Below are positions 13,447 through 23,280 of a stretch of 64,000 bases of DNA, piece after piece (position 1 is the first letter of the stretch; each line of letters begins with the position of its first letter). The notes under the pieces are model-generated. The model did no database searches. It was given only the letters and a program-made list of their open reading frames with translations, and was not told the DNA's origin. Source of the stretch: Devosia sp. LC5. Lineage in GTDB: Bacteria > Pseudomonadota > Alphaproteobacteria > Rhizobiales > Devosiaceae. The stretch is from NCBI RefSeq assembly GCF_000735585.1, contig NZ_JNNO01000044.1, positions 143,924 to 207,923 of the forward strand. Direction: 5' to 3'. Both the position numbers and the translations under genes were made by a program.

Positions 13447-15858
13447 CTACACGAAATAGGCTGCGGCCACGAGGCTGGAGAGAACGCCGAGATCGGCGGC
13501 CAGCTTGTCGAGGCGATCAGGGGTCATGTCCGCGGGTTCGGCGATGCGCAATTCGGTGTGCAATTGCAGGGCAGCCTTAGCGGCGGGCGAGAGCTGACCA
13601 TCGCCAATGCCGCCGGGCAGCATTTCGATCTGCTTTTGCAGTTCGGCCAATTGGAACAGCACCGAGCGTGGATTGAGCGGGTCCAGCGTAAGCAGATCGA
13701 CGGCACTTTGCGTACCCGCGCTCACTGAATAGCGGCGACGGTGCGACATGACGCTGTCGCCGATTTCCAGCAGCATTTCGAGCGAGCCATCCGGCGCATC
13801 CTTATGGGTGAACCAGGCAGTGGCGCGAGCGATCTGCATGGCACGCTCAAGCCGTCGGCCCAGTTCGAGAAAGCGCCAGCCGGCAAAGCGGTACATGTTT
13901 TCGTGCACGAGGCCGGAAAAGCCTGCCAGCTTGCGCAGCAGCACGGTCATGGCGCGCGTGGCATCGTCGCCGAGCTGGACGCGGGTGGCAAAGCGCTGGG
14001 CGGTCTTTTGCAGATCAACCAGAGCCAGCCAGCCGTCCGGCGAGAAGCGGTCGCGGATCTGGCCGGCGCTGTGCACGGCGCTATCGATGGAGGAGAGCAA
14101 GCCCAGCGGCATGGCATCAGCGGCATCGACATCGATGGTTTCGAGGAATGCCGCACAGTGGGTCAGGATCGGCAGGTCGGTCTTGGAGAGTTCGGCCTGG
14201 CGGGCATTATAGGCGCGCAGGATGCGCACCGTAGCCTCGCAGCGCTCGGCATAGCGCCCCAGCCAGATCAGATTGTCGGCGGCGCGGCTGGGCAGACTAC
14301 CGGGCGAGTTCCGCACCAGTTTCTGGCCATCGCGCGGCAGCAGCGAGACCTGTTCCACCGGCTTGGATGACACGACCCAGACGTCGGCTGCCTGGCCGCC
14401 GCGCTGCATGGCGATGGCCGAGGCATCGTTGGTGGAGCCGACCCGGGCAAAGCCGCCGGGCATGATGGTCCAGCCATCGTCGGTCCGAGCCGCGTAGACG
14501 CGCAGGGTAATGGCGCGGGGTTCGAGCTTGCCATCGACATAGACCGGGGCGGTGGAGAGCTGCACCTGTTCCTGGCCGACATAGCCGGCGCCATTGGTGC
14601 GGATACGCTCAAGCAGCGCCTCGCGCTGGTCGGCAGGCACGGCGGAGCCGAGCATGGTGCCGCGCTGGTCATCGAAGGGAAGCGTCGTGGCGAAGGCGGG
14701 GCCGATCATCAGCTTGTCGAAATTGTCGAGCACATGGCGCTGCTCGCCTGGCTGACCGCACCACCAGGTGGCAATTTCGGGCAGCAGCAGATTGGTGCCG
14801 AGCAGCTTTTGCGCCAGTCGCGGCATGAAGGCGGCCAGCGCGCGGGTTTCGAGCAGGCCGGTGCCCAGCGCATTGATCATGGAGATCGAGCCGTGGCGCA
14901 ATGCCTCGACCATGCCGGGCGTGCCGATGCGGCTATCGTAGCGCAGCTCAAGCGGGTCGACGAAGGAGGCGTCCATGCGCCGCCACAGCACGGTCACCGG
15001 CTTGAGTCCGGCCACCGTGCGCACCATGACGCGCTCGTCCTCGACCACCAGATCCTCGCCTTCAAGCAACATGAGGCCGAGATAGCGGGCAATATAGGCG
15101 TGTTCGAAATAGGTTTCGTTGAGCTGGCCCGGCGTCAAAATGCCGACCCGACCGCCATCGCGCTTGGCCTGCGCGAAAAGCGTATCGCGGAAGGCGCGGA
15201 AGAAGCCGGCCAGCCGCTGGATATTCATGCCGGCATAGATATCGGACAGCGCGCGCGTAGTAGCGACGCGGTTTTCCAGCGCAAAGCCGGCGCCCGAAGG
15301 GGCCTGGGTGCGGTCGCCCAGCACCCACCAGGCGCCGTTGGGGCCGCGACCCAGCTCGAAGGCGCAGAAATGCAGGTAATGTCCGCTGGCCGGTTTGACG
15401 CCGACGAGGGGGCGCAGGAATTCGCCATTGCGCGCCACAAGTTCGGGCGGCAGCAGGCCTTGTTGCACCAGGGTATTGTCGCCATAGATATCGGCGATGA
15501 CGGTTTCGAGCAGTTCGGCGCGCTGGACCAGGCCGGCGCTGATGGTGGCCCATTCGGCTTCATCGATCAGCAGCGGAATTTTGGCGAGCGGCCAGTCGCG
15601 TTCCTTGCCCTCAGCGCCGTCATATTTGCGGTAGAACACACCGGCATCGCGCAGATATTGATCGGCGCGCTCGAAACGCGCGGCAAGCTCGGTGGGGCCT
15701 AGCCTGTCGAAGGCAGCCATCAAGGCGGCCCAGCCCGGCCGGATGTTGCCGGCCGGGTCGACCATTTCGTCGGGTACGCCCGGTTGCAGCCGGTAATCAG
15801 CAACAATGCTGGGCCCGGCAGGGGGCTTGCCGCGAGGCTTTTGATTCCGCGTATTCAT
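13447..15858 (-). CDS. Circularly permuted ATP-grasp ligase fused to alpha-E domain
   Basis: An 803-residue fusion. Residues about 70-480 form the circularly permuted type 2 ATP-grasp fold (COG2308), with GGRVGILTPG, the GEDLVVEDERVMVRT strand and the later GTGLLETRAL segment. From about residue 500 an alpha-E domain (COG2307) begins with SRAADNLIWLGRYAERCE. In many genomes these are two genes; here they are one. ATP-grasp enzymes of this class are predicted carboxylate-amine ligases; the role of alpha-E is unknown. Substrate unknown. The gap to the transglutaminase gene is 4 nt and to the DUF2126 gene 5 nt. Confidence 0.88.
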   Translation of the reverse strand: MNTRNQKPRGKPPAGPSIVADYRLQPGVPDEMVDPAGNIRPGWAALMAAFDRLGPTELAARFERADQYLRDAGVFYRKYDGAEGKERDWPLAKIPLLIDEAEWATISAGLVQRAELLETVIADIYGDNTLVQQGLLPPELVARNGEFLRPLVGVKPASGHYLHFCAFELGRGPNGAWWVLGDRTQAPSGAGFALENRVATTRALSDIYAGMNIQRLAGFFRAFRDTLFAQAKRDGGRVGILTPGQLNETYFEHAYIARYLGLMLLEGEDLVVEDERVMVRTVAGLKPVTVLWRRMDASFVDPLELRYDSRIGTPGMVEALRHGSISMINALGTGLLETRALAAFMPRLAQKLLGTNLLLPEIATWWCGQPGEQRHVLDNFDKLMIGPAFATTLPFDDQRGTMLGSAVPADQREALLERIRTNGAGYVGQEQVQLSTAPVYVDGKLEPRAITLRVYAARTDDGWTIMPGGFARVGSTNDASAIAMQRGGQAADVWVVSSKPVEQVSLLPRDGQKLVRNSPGSLPSRAADNLIWLGRYAERCEATVRILRAYNARQAELSKTDLPILTHCAAFLETIDVDAADAMPLGLLSSIDSAVHSAGQIRDRFSPDGWLALVDLQKTAQRFATRVQLGDDATRAMTVLLRKLAGFSGLVHENMYRFAGWRFLELGRRLERAMQIARATAWFTHKDAPDGSLEMLLEIGDSVMSHRRRYSVSAGTQSAVDLLTLDPLNPRSVLFQLAELQKQIEMLPGGIGDGQLSPAAKAALQLHTELRIAEPADMTPDRLDKLAADLGVLSSLVAAAYFV

Positions 15859-15863
15859 GGGTT

Positions 15864-18800
15864 CTACCAGAAGCGCGGCGGCCGGCGCAGGTCAAGCGTT
15901 AGCGGGAACTCGTCCGCAGGCTTTTCTGCGCGCAGATCATAGCCACCCGGGGTGTAATTGTGCGGCACGAAGCGAGCAAGGCGCCGCGCCTCGGCCTCGT
16001 TGCCGTTGACCGGGAAGGTTTCGTAATTGCGACCGCCGGGATGGGCTACGTGATAGGTGCAGCCGCCGACGGGCCGACCGGTCCAGGTGTCGTAGATGTC
16101 GAACACCAGTGGGGTATTGACCGGCATGGCCGGATGCATGCCCGAGGCGGGTTGCCAGGCCTTGTAGCGGACGCCAGCAATGGCCGAGCCTGCCGTATCG
16201 GCCTTGTGCAGGGGAATGGGCCGCCGGTTGCAGGTGACGGCGTAGCGCTCGGGATTGAGGCCATCGAGCTTGACCTGTAGCCGTTCAACCGAGCTATCGA
16301 CGAAGCGCACCGTGCCGCCGATGGCGCCCTGTTCGCCCATGACATGCCAGGGCTCGAGCGCCTGGCGCAGTTCGAGACGGACGCCGTCATATTCGACCTC
16401 GCCGCAGAAGGGGAAACGGAATTCGAGCTGGGCGGCGAACCAGGCCGGATCGAGCTTGAAGCCGTGGGCGTCGAGGTCGGCGAGGACATCGAGAAAGTCC
16501 TGCCAGACATAGTGGGGCAGCATGAAACGATCATGCAGGGTGGTGCCCCAGCGGGTGAAACTGCCCTCCAGCGGATCGGTCCAGAACCGGGCGATGAGGG
16601 CGCGGATCAGCACTTGCTGGGCCAGCGACATGCGCGCATTGGGCGGCATTTCAAAGCCGCGGAATTCGACCAGGCCCAGCCGGCCGGTGGGGCCGTCGGG
16701 CGAATAGAGCTTGTCGATGCAGATTTCCGAGCGATGGGTATTGCCGGTGACGTCGACCAGAAGATTGCGGAACAGCCGATCGACCAGCCAGGGCAAAGGC
16801 GGCAAGGCGCCCGAGGCGGGGTGAGGCACCTGCGCCATGGCGATTTCGAGTTCGTAGAGGCTGTCGTGCCGGGCTTCGTCGAAGCGAGGGGCCTGGCTTG
16901 TCGGTCCGATGAACAGGCCCGAAAACAGATAGCTCATCGCCGGATGGCGCTGCCAATGCAGCACCAGTGACTTGAGCAGATCGGGCCGCCGCAGGAAGGG
17001 GCTGTCATCGGGTGTGGCGCCGCCCACGACCACGTGATTGCCGCCGCCGGTGCCGGTGTGGCGGCCATCGATCATGAATTTGTCGGCACCCAGCCGCGAC
17101 AGGCGGGCTTCTTCATAGATCGCGGTGGTCGTGGCGACGCAATCGTCCCAGTTCGAAGCGGGGTGAATATTGACCTCGATGACGCCCGGATCGGGCGCCA
17201 CGCGGATGACATTGAGGCGCGGATCGTGCGGCGGGGAATAGCCTTCGACATGCACGGGGAAGCCGATGGCCTTGGCGGCGGCTTCGACGGCGGCGATCAG
17301 TTCGAGATAGTCCTCGAGTTTTTCGACCGGCGGCAGGAAGACGCAGAGCCTATGGTCGCGGATTTCGGCGGTGACAGCAGTGCGCACCTCGCCCTCGATC
17401 TCGCTGATTTCCTGCTCGATGCGGTCCTGCTGCTCGGTGGCGGCGGTAAATTCTGCAGCAACCTGGGCGCGGGGGTCGGCGGCAAGGCCAGCAGTTTTGC
17501 GCGACAGGATTTCCACCGGATCGGGCAGGGGGCCGCGCGGTGCACCGGGGTCCTGCGCCACCACATGGGGGTATTCGGTGGGCTTGATGTGCTTGAGCGA
17601 AGTCAGCGGCAGGCGATAGCCGGCGGGGCTGTCGCCGGGGGCGAGGAAGAGTTTGCCGCGCCGTGTCTTCCACTTTTCGGTGAGCCAGGGGCTCGACGCG
17701 GCCGCGTTCCAGCGCTGTACGGGCAGTACATAGCCGGTGGGGTTAGTCAGGCCTCGCTCGAACACTTTGGCGATGCGCGAGCGGGCTTCGGGGTCGGCCA
17801 GTTCGGAATTGGCCGGGTCGACATTGGCGGGCAGATTGGCTTCCTTGAGCAGCCATTCGCCGGGGTCTTCATAGGCCTCGTCAATGGTTTCCCCGGTCAG
17901 CCCGAGATTGTTCGCAAAGGCAGCGAGGAATTTGCGGGCGTCGGCATGGGTCGCGGCGGTTTTGACGCCTTCGCGCGCCACCAGCGCCTCATCTTGCCAG
18001 ACGGGTTTGCCATCGACGCGCCAATAGAGGGAAAAGGTCCAGCGCGGCAGGGTTTCGCCGGGATACCATTTACCTTGGCCATAATGCAGCAGGCCAGCTG
18101 GCGCGAAGCGCTGGCGTAGCCGGCGGATCAAATCGTCGGCAAGGGCGCGCTTGGTGGGGCCAACGGCGCCGGTATTCCACTCGTCGGCCTCGAAATCATC
18201 GATGGAAACGAAAGTGGGCTCGCCGCCCATGGTGAGGCGCACGTCGTTTTCGGCGAGGACTTTATCGACCTGCTTGCCCAGGGCATTGAGCTGGTCCCAT
18301 GCGGCGTCGGAAAAGGGCTTGGTGATACGCGGATGTTCGGCGACGCGGGTCACCTTCATATCGAAGGCGAAATCGACTTCAGCGTAGCTGGCAAAGCCCG
18401 AGATCGGCGCGGCATTTCGATAATGCGGGGTGGCGGCCAGCGGTACATGGCTTTCGCCGGTCAGTAGGCCCGAAGTGGGGTCGAGGCCGACCCATCCGGC
18501 GCCGGGCAGATAGACTTCGCACCAGGCATGCAGGTCAGTAAAATCATGGTCGGTGCCGGCGGGGCCATCGAGCGAGACCAGATCGGGCTTGAGCTGGATC
18601 AGGTAGCCCGACACGAAGCGGGCGGCAAAGCCCAGATGCCTGAGGGTCTGGACCAGCAGCCAGCTGGAATCCCGGCACGAGCCTTTGGCGTTGCCCAGGG
18701 TTTCCTCGGGCGTCCACACGCCGGTTTCCATGCGCACGATATAGGCGATGTGCTGCTGGATGGAGGCATTGATGGCGGTGACGAAATTGACCGTATTCAT

Positions 18801-19214
18801 CGGCGTCTTGTCGATGCCATCGATGAAACGCTGCAGCAGCGGGCCGGCTGGCTCGGGCCGCATATAGATGGACAGGTCCTCGCGAATATCTTCGGGATAT
18901 TGGAAGGGGAAAGTTTCCGCTGTTTCCTCGACGAAGAAATCGAAGGGATTATAGACCGTCATGTCGGCGACGAGATCGACTTCGATCTTGAGCTCGGTGA
19001 CCGGCTCGGGGAAGACGAAGCGGGTTAGGAAATTGCCATAGGCATCCTGCTGCACATTGACGAAATGCAGCGACGGAGACACCCGCAGGGAGTGGCTCAG
19101 CACCTTGGTTCTGGAATGCGGCGCCGGTTGCAGCCTGATGATCTGGGGCTGGAGGAAGACCGGACGGTCATATTTGTAGTGAGTCAGATGGTAGACGGCG
19201 GCTTTGATCGACAT
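15864..19214 (-). CDS. Transglutaminase fused to DUF2126 putative amidoligase
   Basis: A 1116-residue cytoplasmic protein and the first gene of the three-gene cluster. The N-terminal transglutaminase unit (1-290) has Cys180 (KGSCRDSSW), His229 (DLHAWCEVY) and Asp245 (GLDPTSG). The remainder is DUF2126, considered a putative amidoligase of the glutamine synthetase-like fold, with conserved stretches around [10 protein letters not shown] (about 330), [14 protein letters not shown] (about 720) and [14 protein letters not shown] (about 855). Having a predicted amide-forming and an amide-cleaving module in one chain suggests a peptide or isopeptide-handling enzyme. No biochemical function is established for the family as far as I know. 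Confidence 0.88.
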   Translation of the reverse strand: MSIKAAVYHLTHYKYDRPVFLQPQIIRLQPAPHSRTKVLSHSLRVSPSLHFVNVQQDAYGNFLTRFVFPEPVTELKIEVDLVADMTVYNPFDFFVEETAETFPFQYPEDIREDLSIYMRPEPAGPLLQRFIDGIDKTPMNTVNFVTAINASIQQHIAYIVRMETGVWTPEETLGNAKGSCRDSSWLLVQTLRHLGFAARFVSGYLIQLKPDLVSLDGPAGTDHDFTDLHAWCEVYLPGAGWVGLDPTSGLLTGESHVPLAATPHYRNAAPISGFASYAEVDFAFDMKVTRVAEHPRITKPFSDAAWDQLNALGKQVDKVLAENDVRLTMGGEPTFVSIDDFEADEWNTGAVGPTKRALADDLIRRLRQRFAPAGLLHYGQGKWYPGETLPRWTFSLYWRVDGKPVWQDEALVAREGVKTAATHADARKFLAAFANNLGLTGETIDEAYEDPGEWLLKEANLPANVDPANSELADPEARSRIAKVFERGLTNPTGYVLPVQRWNAAASSPWLTEKWKTRRGKLFLAPGDSPAGYRLPLTSLKHIKPTEYPHVVAQDPGAPRGPLPDPVEILSRKTAGLAADPRAQVAAEFTAATEQQDRIEQEISEIEGEVRTAVTAEIRDHRLCVFLPPVEKLEDYLELIAAVEAAAKAIGFPVHVEGYSPPHDPRLNVIRVAPDPGVIEVNIHPASNWDDCVATTTAIYEEARLSRLGADKFMIDGRHTGTGGGNHVVVGGATPDDSPFLRRPDLLKSLVLHWQRHPAMSYLFSGLFIGPTSQAPRFDEARHDSLYELEIAMAQVPHPASGALPPLPWLVDRLFRNLLVDVTGNTHRSEICIDKLYSPDGPTGRLGLVEFRGFEMPPNARMSLAQQVLIRALIARFWTDPLEGSFTRWGTTLHDRFMLPHYVWQDFLDVLADLDAHGFKLDPAWFAAQLEFRFPFCGEVEYDGVRLELRQALEPWHVMGEQGAIGGTVRFVDSSVERLQVKLDGLNPERYAVTCNRRPIPLHKADTAGSAIAGVRYKAWQPASGMHPAMPVNTPLVFDIYDTWTGRPVGGCTYHVAHPGGRNYETFPVNGNEAEARRLARFVPHNYTPGGYDLRAEKPADEFPLTLDLRRPPRFW

Positions 19215-19330
19215 GCGTTCCAGTCGCTCACTTCAGGCCACGAATTTTGACTTCCCGGGAAGGAGCTTAGCGGGGTTTGGCGTGCAGGGATAGGCGGTGT
19301 TGGTGGTTAGGTGGGTTGCGCGGGCAGTCG

Positions 19331-20914
19331 CTACCCCATCGCGTCGATCAGCTGCCGTTGCCGCAGCATTTCGAGAAAAATCCGATAGTCCCGGTCGAAC
19401 TGGATGCGGGCAGCCGGGTCTGGCGAACGCGCCGCACCCGGTTGGTGCATCGCCACACAAGCCGCATCGAGGCTCGGATAAAGCCCCGCGGCAGTCGCTG
19501 CGACCATGGCCATGCCGAGCAGCGTTGCGTCCTGCGCCGAGGATTGCACCACCGTGCAGCCGGTGGCGTCGGCATAGAGTTCCATCAGCAGCGGGTTCCT
19601 GGTGTGCCCGCCGGTAATGTGCAGCGTGTCGATGGCATAGCCGCGCGTGTTGAGCGTTTCGAGGATGTGGCGGACGCCCAAGGCAATGGCGACGCAGCTG
19701 CGCCAATAGAGCCGGCAGAGGCTATCGAAATCGCTGTCGAGGGTCAGGCCGGAGATGACGCCCAGCGCAAAGGGATCGCCCAAAGGGGAACGATTGCCAT
19801 GGAAATCGGGCAGAACATGCAAGCGTTTGGCGAGGCCCAGGCCTTCGCTGGCGCGTAGCGCAATGATGCGCTCAGCAATGGCGCGGTGGCGTTCCGGGGT
19901 TGGGTCGCCGCCCGCGCCATGCCAGCGGATGAGGTGATCGAGCAAGGCGCCGGTGGCCGATTGGCCGCCTTCATTGAGCCAGACACCGGGGAGCACGGCA
20001 CCATAATAGGGGCCCCAGACGCCGGAGGTCGCGCGGTCTTCGGCAGAGAGCGCCATGACGCAGCTGGAGGTTCCAGCGATCAGGGCCAGGTGGCGATCGA
20101 TCGTGCCGATATCGCTGGCGAAGGCGCCGAGCAGGCCCAGCGCACCGGCATGGGCGTCGATCAGGCCGGCGCCGACATGGCAATTGGCGGTGAGGCCCAG
20201 ATCGGCGGCGGCCGCTGCGGTCAGCGTGCCCAGATCGGTGCCGATGGGGCTGGCCGTCTGCGGCAGGGCGGCGCGGTCGAGCAGGTCTTCGAGACCCACC
20301 AGCTCAAGAAAATCCTGCCGCCAGGATGGGTTGGTATGACCTAGGTAAGTCCATTTGCAGGTGAGGGTGGATTGGCTGCGGGCGAGCGAGCCGGTGGCTT
20401 TCCACGAAAGAAAATCGGCCAGGTCGAACATCATGCCGGCACTGGCCCAGGTCTGCGGCATGTGCCGCTTGAGCCACATCAGCTTGGGCACTTCCATTTC
20501 CGGCGACATGACGCCGCCGGCAAAATTGAGCACGAGATGGCCGGTTTCGGTGCATTCCCCGGCTTCGGCCAGCGCCCGGTGATCGAGCCAGACAATGGTG
20601 TCCCAACGCGCTTCGCCATTGGTGGAGACGGTGAGCGGGGCGCCGTTAGCATCGCGGACGACGAGGGAGCAGGTGGCATCGAAGGCCAGGCCCACCACGG
20701 CGTCGGGGCTGGCTCCGGCGGCAGCCATGGCGTTGCGCACGGCTGCGCAGACGGCGCGCCAGATGTCCTCGCTGTCATGCTCGGCATGGTTGGCATCGGT
20801 GCGATTCATGGCGATGGGATGCTCGGCGCGGCCCAGCAGCAGGCCTTCGGGCGTCAGCACGCCCGCCCGGGCGCTCCCCGTGCCCACATCCACTGCCACC
20901 AGGAGGCTTTGCAA
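19331..20914 (-). CDS. FGGY-family pentulose/carbohydrate kinase
   Basis: A cytoplasmic sugar kinase of about 527 residues. The N-terminal phosphate-binding loop is VAVDVGTGSARAG; the second domain carries HITGGHTRNPLLMELYADATG near the C-terminus. The subgroup resembles the FGGY ribulokinase-like kinases. No ATG is available near the conserved start: TTG codons at 20917 and 20914, right after the stop of the HAD gene, are the likely starts. It ends the polyol operon and would phosphorylate the ketose made by the dehydrogenase, probably D-ribulose or D-xylulose; the exact sugar is uncertain. Confidence 0.85.
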   Translation of the reverse strand: MQSLLVAVDVGTGSARAGVLTPEGLLLGRAEHPIAMNRTDANHAEHDSEDIWRAVCAAVRNAMAAAGASPDAVVGLAFDATCSLVVRDANGAPLTVSTNGEARWDTIVWLDHRALAEAGECTETGHLVLNFAGGVMSPEMEVPKLMWLKRHMPQTWASAGMMFDLADFLSWKATGSLARSQSTLTCKWTYLGHTNPSWRQDFLELVGLEDLLDRAALPQTASPIGTDLGTLTAAAAADLGLTANCHVGAGLIDAHAGALGLLGAFASDIGTIDRHLALIAGTSSCVMALSAEDRATSGVWGPYYGAVLPGVWLNEGGQSATGALLDHLIRWHGAGGDPTPERHRAIAERIIALRASEGLGLAKRLHVLPDFHGNRSPLGDPFALGVISGLTLDSDFDSLCRLYWRSCVAIALGVRHILETLNTRGYAIDTLHITGGHTRNPLLMELYADATGCTVVQSSAQDATLLGMAMVAATAAGLYPSLDAACVAMHQPGAARSPDPAARIQFDRDYRIFLEMLRQRQLIDAMG

Positions 20915-20918
20915 CAAA

Positions 20919-21602
20919 CTAGAGCGCCTTCTTCTCGGTTCGGAGCGATCGTACAAGATCGGGCAAGGCATGCATATCGTCAAAAATCCGGTCGGGGTGG
21001 AGCGCGGCGATGGTGTCGGCGAGCCCGGCGGGGGCGGTATGGCCGCCGCCGAGATAGCCGAATACCGCCATGCCGGCGGCGCGGGCGGCGGTGATGCCGG
21101 CGGGGCTGTCTTCGATGACAAGGCAATTGGTGGGTGGAATGCCCATGGCGTGGGCGGCGTGAAGGAAGAGATCGGGGGCGGGTTTGCCGTTTTTGACCAT
21201 GGTGGCGGAGAAGATATTGGGTTCGAAGGCGGCCAGCATGCCGGTCAGTTCGAGGCTGATGCGGATGCGTTCGGGTTGGCTGGAGGAGGCGACGCAGAAT
21301 GGAATGTCAAGATTTTCCAGGATGTTAGGGAGGCCTGGACTGGCCCGCAACTCGCGGCGGTAGAGCGCGTACAGATCGCTGCGCATGGAGGCGAGTGCCG
21401 CCGGACCGAGTGGCATGCCGTGGCTATCGAGCAGGCTGGCGGAGATCGAGGCGAGGGAGCGGCCGAGGTAATCGCGATAGGCCATGGCGGGGGTGATTGC
21501 GGGGCCCTGGGCGCCGATGGCGGCGATCAGGATCTGCATGGCGAGGGGTTCGCTATCGACGAGGACGCCGTCGCAATCGAAGATGATGAGCTCGAGGGTC
21601 AA
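20919..21602 (-). CDS. HAD-superfamily phosphatase/phosphoglucomutase-like
   Basis: A 227-residue HAD subfamily IA protein. Motif I is DCDGVLVDSEP (residues 9-19), motif II lies around VASSSQ, motif III is the K in KNGKPAP and motif IV is VIEDSPAGI. It starts at a TTG that abuts the stop codon of the dehydrogenase gene, so it depends on coupled translation. Similar genes sit in the sorbitol/mannitol operons of rhizobia. A sugar-phosphate phosphatase or damage-control role is likely, with the substrate unknown. Confidence 0.85.
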   Translation of the reverse strand: MTLELIIFDCDGVLVDSEPLAMQILIAAIGAQGPAITPAMAYRDYLGRSLASISASLLDSHGMPLGPAALASMRSDLYALYRRELRASPGLPNILENLDIPFCVASSSQPERIRISLELTGMLAAFEPNIFSATMVKNGKPAPDLFLHAAHAMGIPPTNCLVIEDSPAGITAARAAGMAVFGYLGGGHTAPAGLADTIAALHPDRIFDDMHALPDLVRSLRTEKKAL

Positions 21603-23075
21603 CTAGATCTGGCCTTCGATGTAGCGCTCAAGCGTGGCTTTGGTGCCGATATTCCACAGCGTTTCCAAGGCTTTGGTAAAGGCGGCAATGAAACGTTGAT
21701 GGGTGGCGAGTTCGCCGTAGATGTCGGTCATTTCCAGCCAGGCCTGGGGATTGATCTTGGCTTTTTGGGCTTGGGCGGTCAGGCGATCCCAGCTTGGATC
21801 ATTGGGTTCGATGACGGCGCCGCTCTCGGAAATGCCGTAGCAATAGCGACACCAAAGTGCTGACACGAGCGCCAATCCGTTAACGGACTGTTGACGTTGA
21901 GAACGCTCCAGGGCCGATGGAATGATGAATTTGGGCTGCCGGTTGGAGCCATCGAGCGCGAGGCGGCGAATAGTGTCGCCAATCTTGGGATTGGCGAAGC
22001 GGCGCTGGCAGAGGGCGAAGTAATCGTCGAGATTGGTATCGGGGACCGGGGGGACGATGGGGATGATCTCATCGCGCTCGACCTTGGCGAGGAAGGCGGC
22101 GACCAGGGGGTGCTCCATGGCTTCATGGACGAAGTGGATATCGAGCAGGCCGGCCGGATAGGCGATGGTGGCGTGGCCGCCGTTGAGGATGCGGATTTTC
22201 ATGTGCTCGTAGGGGGCGACGTCCTTGACGAATTGAACGCCGACCTTTTCCAGCGCCGGGCGGCCGGCGGGGAAATTGTCTTCGAGCACCCATTGCTTGA
22301 AGCTCTCGCAGAAGACGGGCCAATTGTCCTCGATGCCGAAATTGTCGGCCAGGAGGGTTTTTTCGCGATCGGAGGTGGCGGGGGTGATGCGGTCCACCAT
22401 GCCATTGGGGAAGGCGACATTGGCTTTGACCCATTGGGCGAGGGCCGGGTCGATCAGCGCGGCAAGGCCGGCGACGGCGTTTTCGGTGACGTGGCCATTG
22501 CCGGGGATGTTATCGCAACTCATGACGGTGAAGGGGAGGATGCCGAGGTCACGGCGGCGGATAAGACCGGCGAGGATGAGGCCGAAGGCGGTTTTGGGGG
22601 AGGTGATATTGGCGGCGTCGTACGCGATGTCGTGATGGGTCGGATCGAACTTCTGGCTGGCCGGATCGATGTAATAGCCACCTTCGGTGATGGTGAGCGA
22701 GACGATGCGGATGGCGTGGTCGGTCAGGCGCTCGATTACCGCGTCGCTGTCGCCGGGGCGGAGATAGTCGATCATGGGACCAGTGATGCGGGCGGCGCTG
22801 GTGTCGGCTTCCTGTTCGACCACGGTGGTCAGCCAGTCCTGGGACTTGAGCTTTTGCCGCATGGCCTCATCGGCCTCGCGGACGCCGGCGCCGATGAGGG
22901 CCCAATCATGGTCGGAGCCGGTGGCAAAGAGATCGTCGAGATAGACGGCCTGGTGAGCGCGATGGAAATTGCCGACGCCGAAATGGACGATGCCGGCGGT
23001 GAGGGCGTCGCGGTTGTAAGTGGGTGTCGCGGCAGTGGTGATGGAGGAGAGGGTGGCGGCGGAGAGTTTGGTCAT
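21603..23075 (-). CDS. mtlK: Mannitol dehydrogenase family polyol oxidoreductase
   Basis: A 490-residue long-chain polyol dehydrogenase (MtlK/MtlD family). The NAD-binding start is GIVHFGVGNFHRAHQAVYLDDL (about 28-50 with the preceding strand), and the conserved active-site region is around KIRILNGGHATIAY (about residue 292), where Lys and Asn/His act in catalysis. It oxidises mannitol, arabitol or sorbitol to the ketose. It lies between the ABC transporter ATPase gene and the HAD gene, all on the minus strand. The symbol follows rhizobial usage; substrate range is not readable from sequence. Confidence 0.88.
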   Translation of the reverse strand: MTKLSAATLSSITTAATPTYNRDALTAGIVHFGVGNFHRAHQAVYLDDLFATGSDHDWALIGAGVREADEAMRQKLKSQDWLTTVVEQEADTSAARITGPMIDYLRPGDSDAVIERLTDHAIRIVSLTITEGGYYIDPASQKFDPTHHDIAYDAANITSPKTAFGLILAGLIRRRDLGILPFTVMSCDNIPGNGHVTENAVAGLAALIDPALAQWVKANVAFPNGMVDRITPATSDREKTLLADNFGIEDNWPVFCESFKQWVLEDNFPAGRPALEKVGVQFVKDVAPYEHMKIRILNGGHATIAYPAGLLDIHFVHEAMEHPLVAAFLAKVERDEIIPIVPPVPDTNLDDYFALCQRRFANPKIGDTIRRLALDGSNRQPKFIIPSALERSQRQQSVNGLALVSALWCRYCYGISESGAVIEPNDPSWDRLTAQAQKAKINPQAWLEMTDIYGELATHQRFIAAFTKALETLWNIGTKATLERYIEGQI

Positions 23076-23090
23076 GGGTTAGGTCCCGGA

Positions 23091-23157
23091 GTCATTCCCG
23101 CGAAAGCGGGAACCTCCGTTGAAAGGAAACAGGGGTTCCCGCTTTCGCGGGAATGAC
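23091..23157. repeat. Inverted repeat, family A
   Basis: Perfect 24-nt arms (23091-23114 and 23134-23157, starting GTCATTCCCGCGAAAGCGGG) around a 19-nt loop. A close copy is at 61433-61510. The long hairpin would form in the transcript between the ABC ATPase and dehydrogenase genes. Confidence 0.85.
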
Positions 23158-23182
23158 CCGGTGGGCGATATCCCGTTTTCTC

Positions 23183-23255
23183 CGTCATTGCCCGGCTTGT
23201 CCGGGCAATCCAGTTTGTGGAGGCGTGGATCACCGGGACAAGCCCGGTGATGACG
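23183..23255. repeat. Inverted repeat, family B
   Basis: Two facing copies of a 30-nt unit with the core CATTGCCCGGCTTGTCCGGG (23183-23212 and 23226-23255, the second diverged). One arm is found again, identical over 30 nt, at 45749-45778. It lies directly next to the family A repeat in the same gap. Confidence 0.8.
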
Positions 23256-23280
23256 AAGGAGGGGAGGGCGCGGAGCATAG

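Noticed and set aside
17034..18119. 361-codon plus-strand frame opposite the DUF2126 gene
   Set aside because: Antisense to a protein with conserved motifs; no ribosome site, no recognisable domain.
21891..23156. 421-codon Gly/Asp-rich plus-strand frame opposite mtlK
   Set aside because: Low-complexity composition (runs of GD, GE, GG) typical of an antisense shadow; also reads into repeat DNA.
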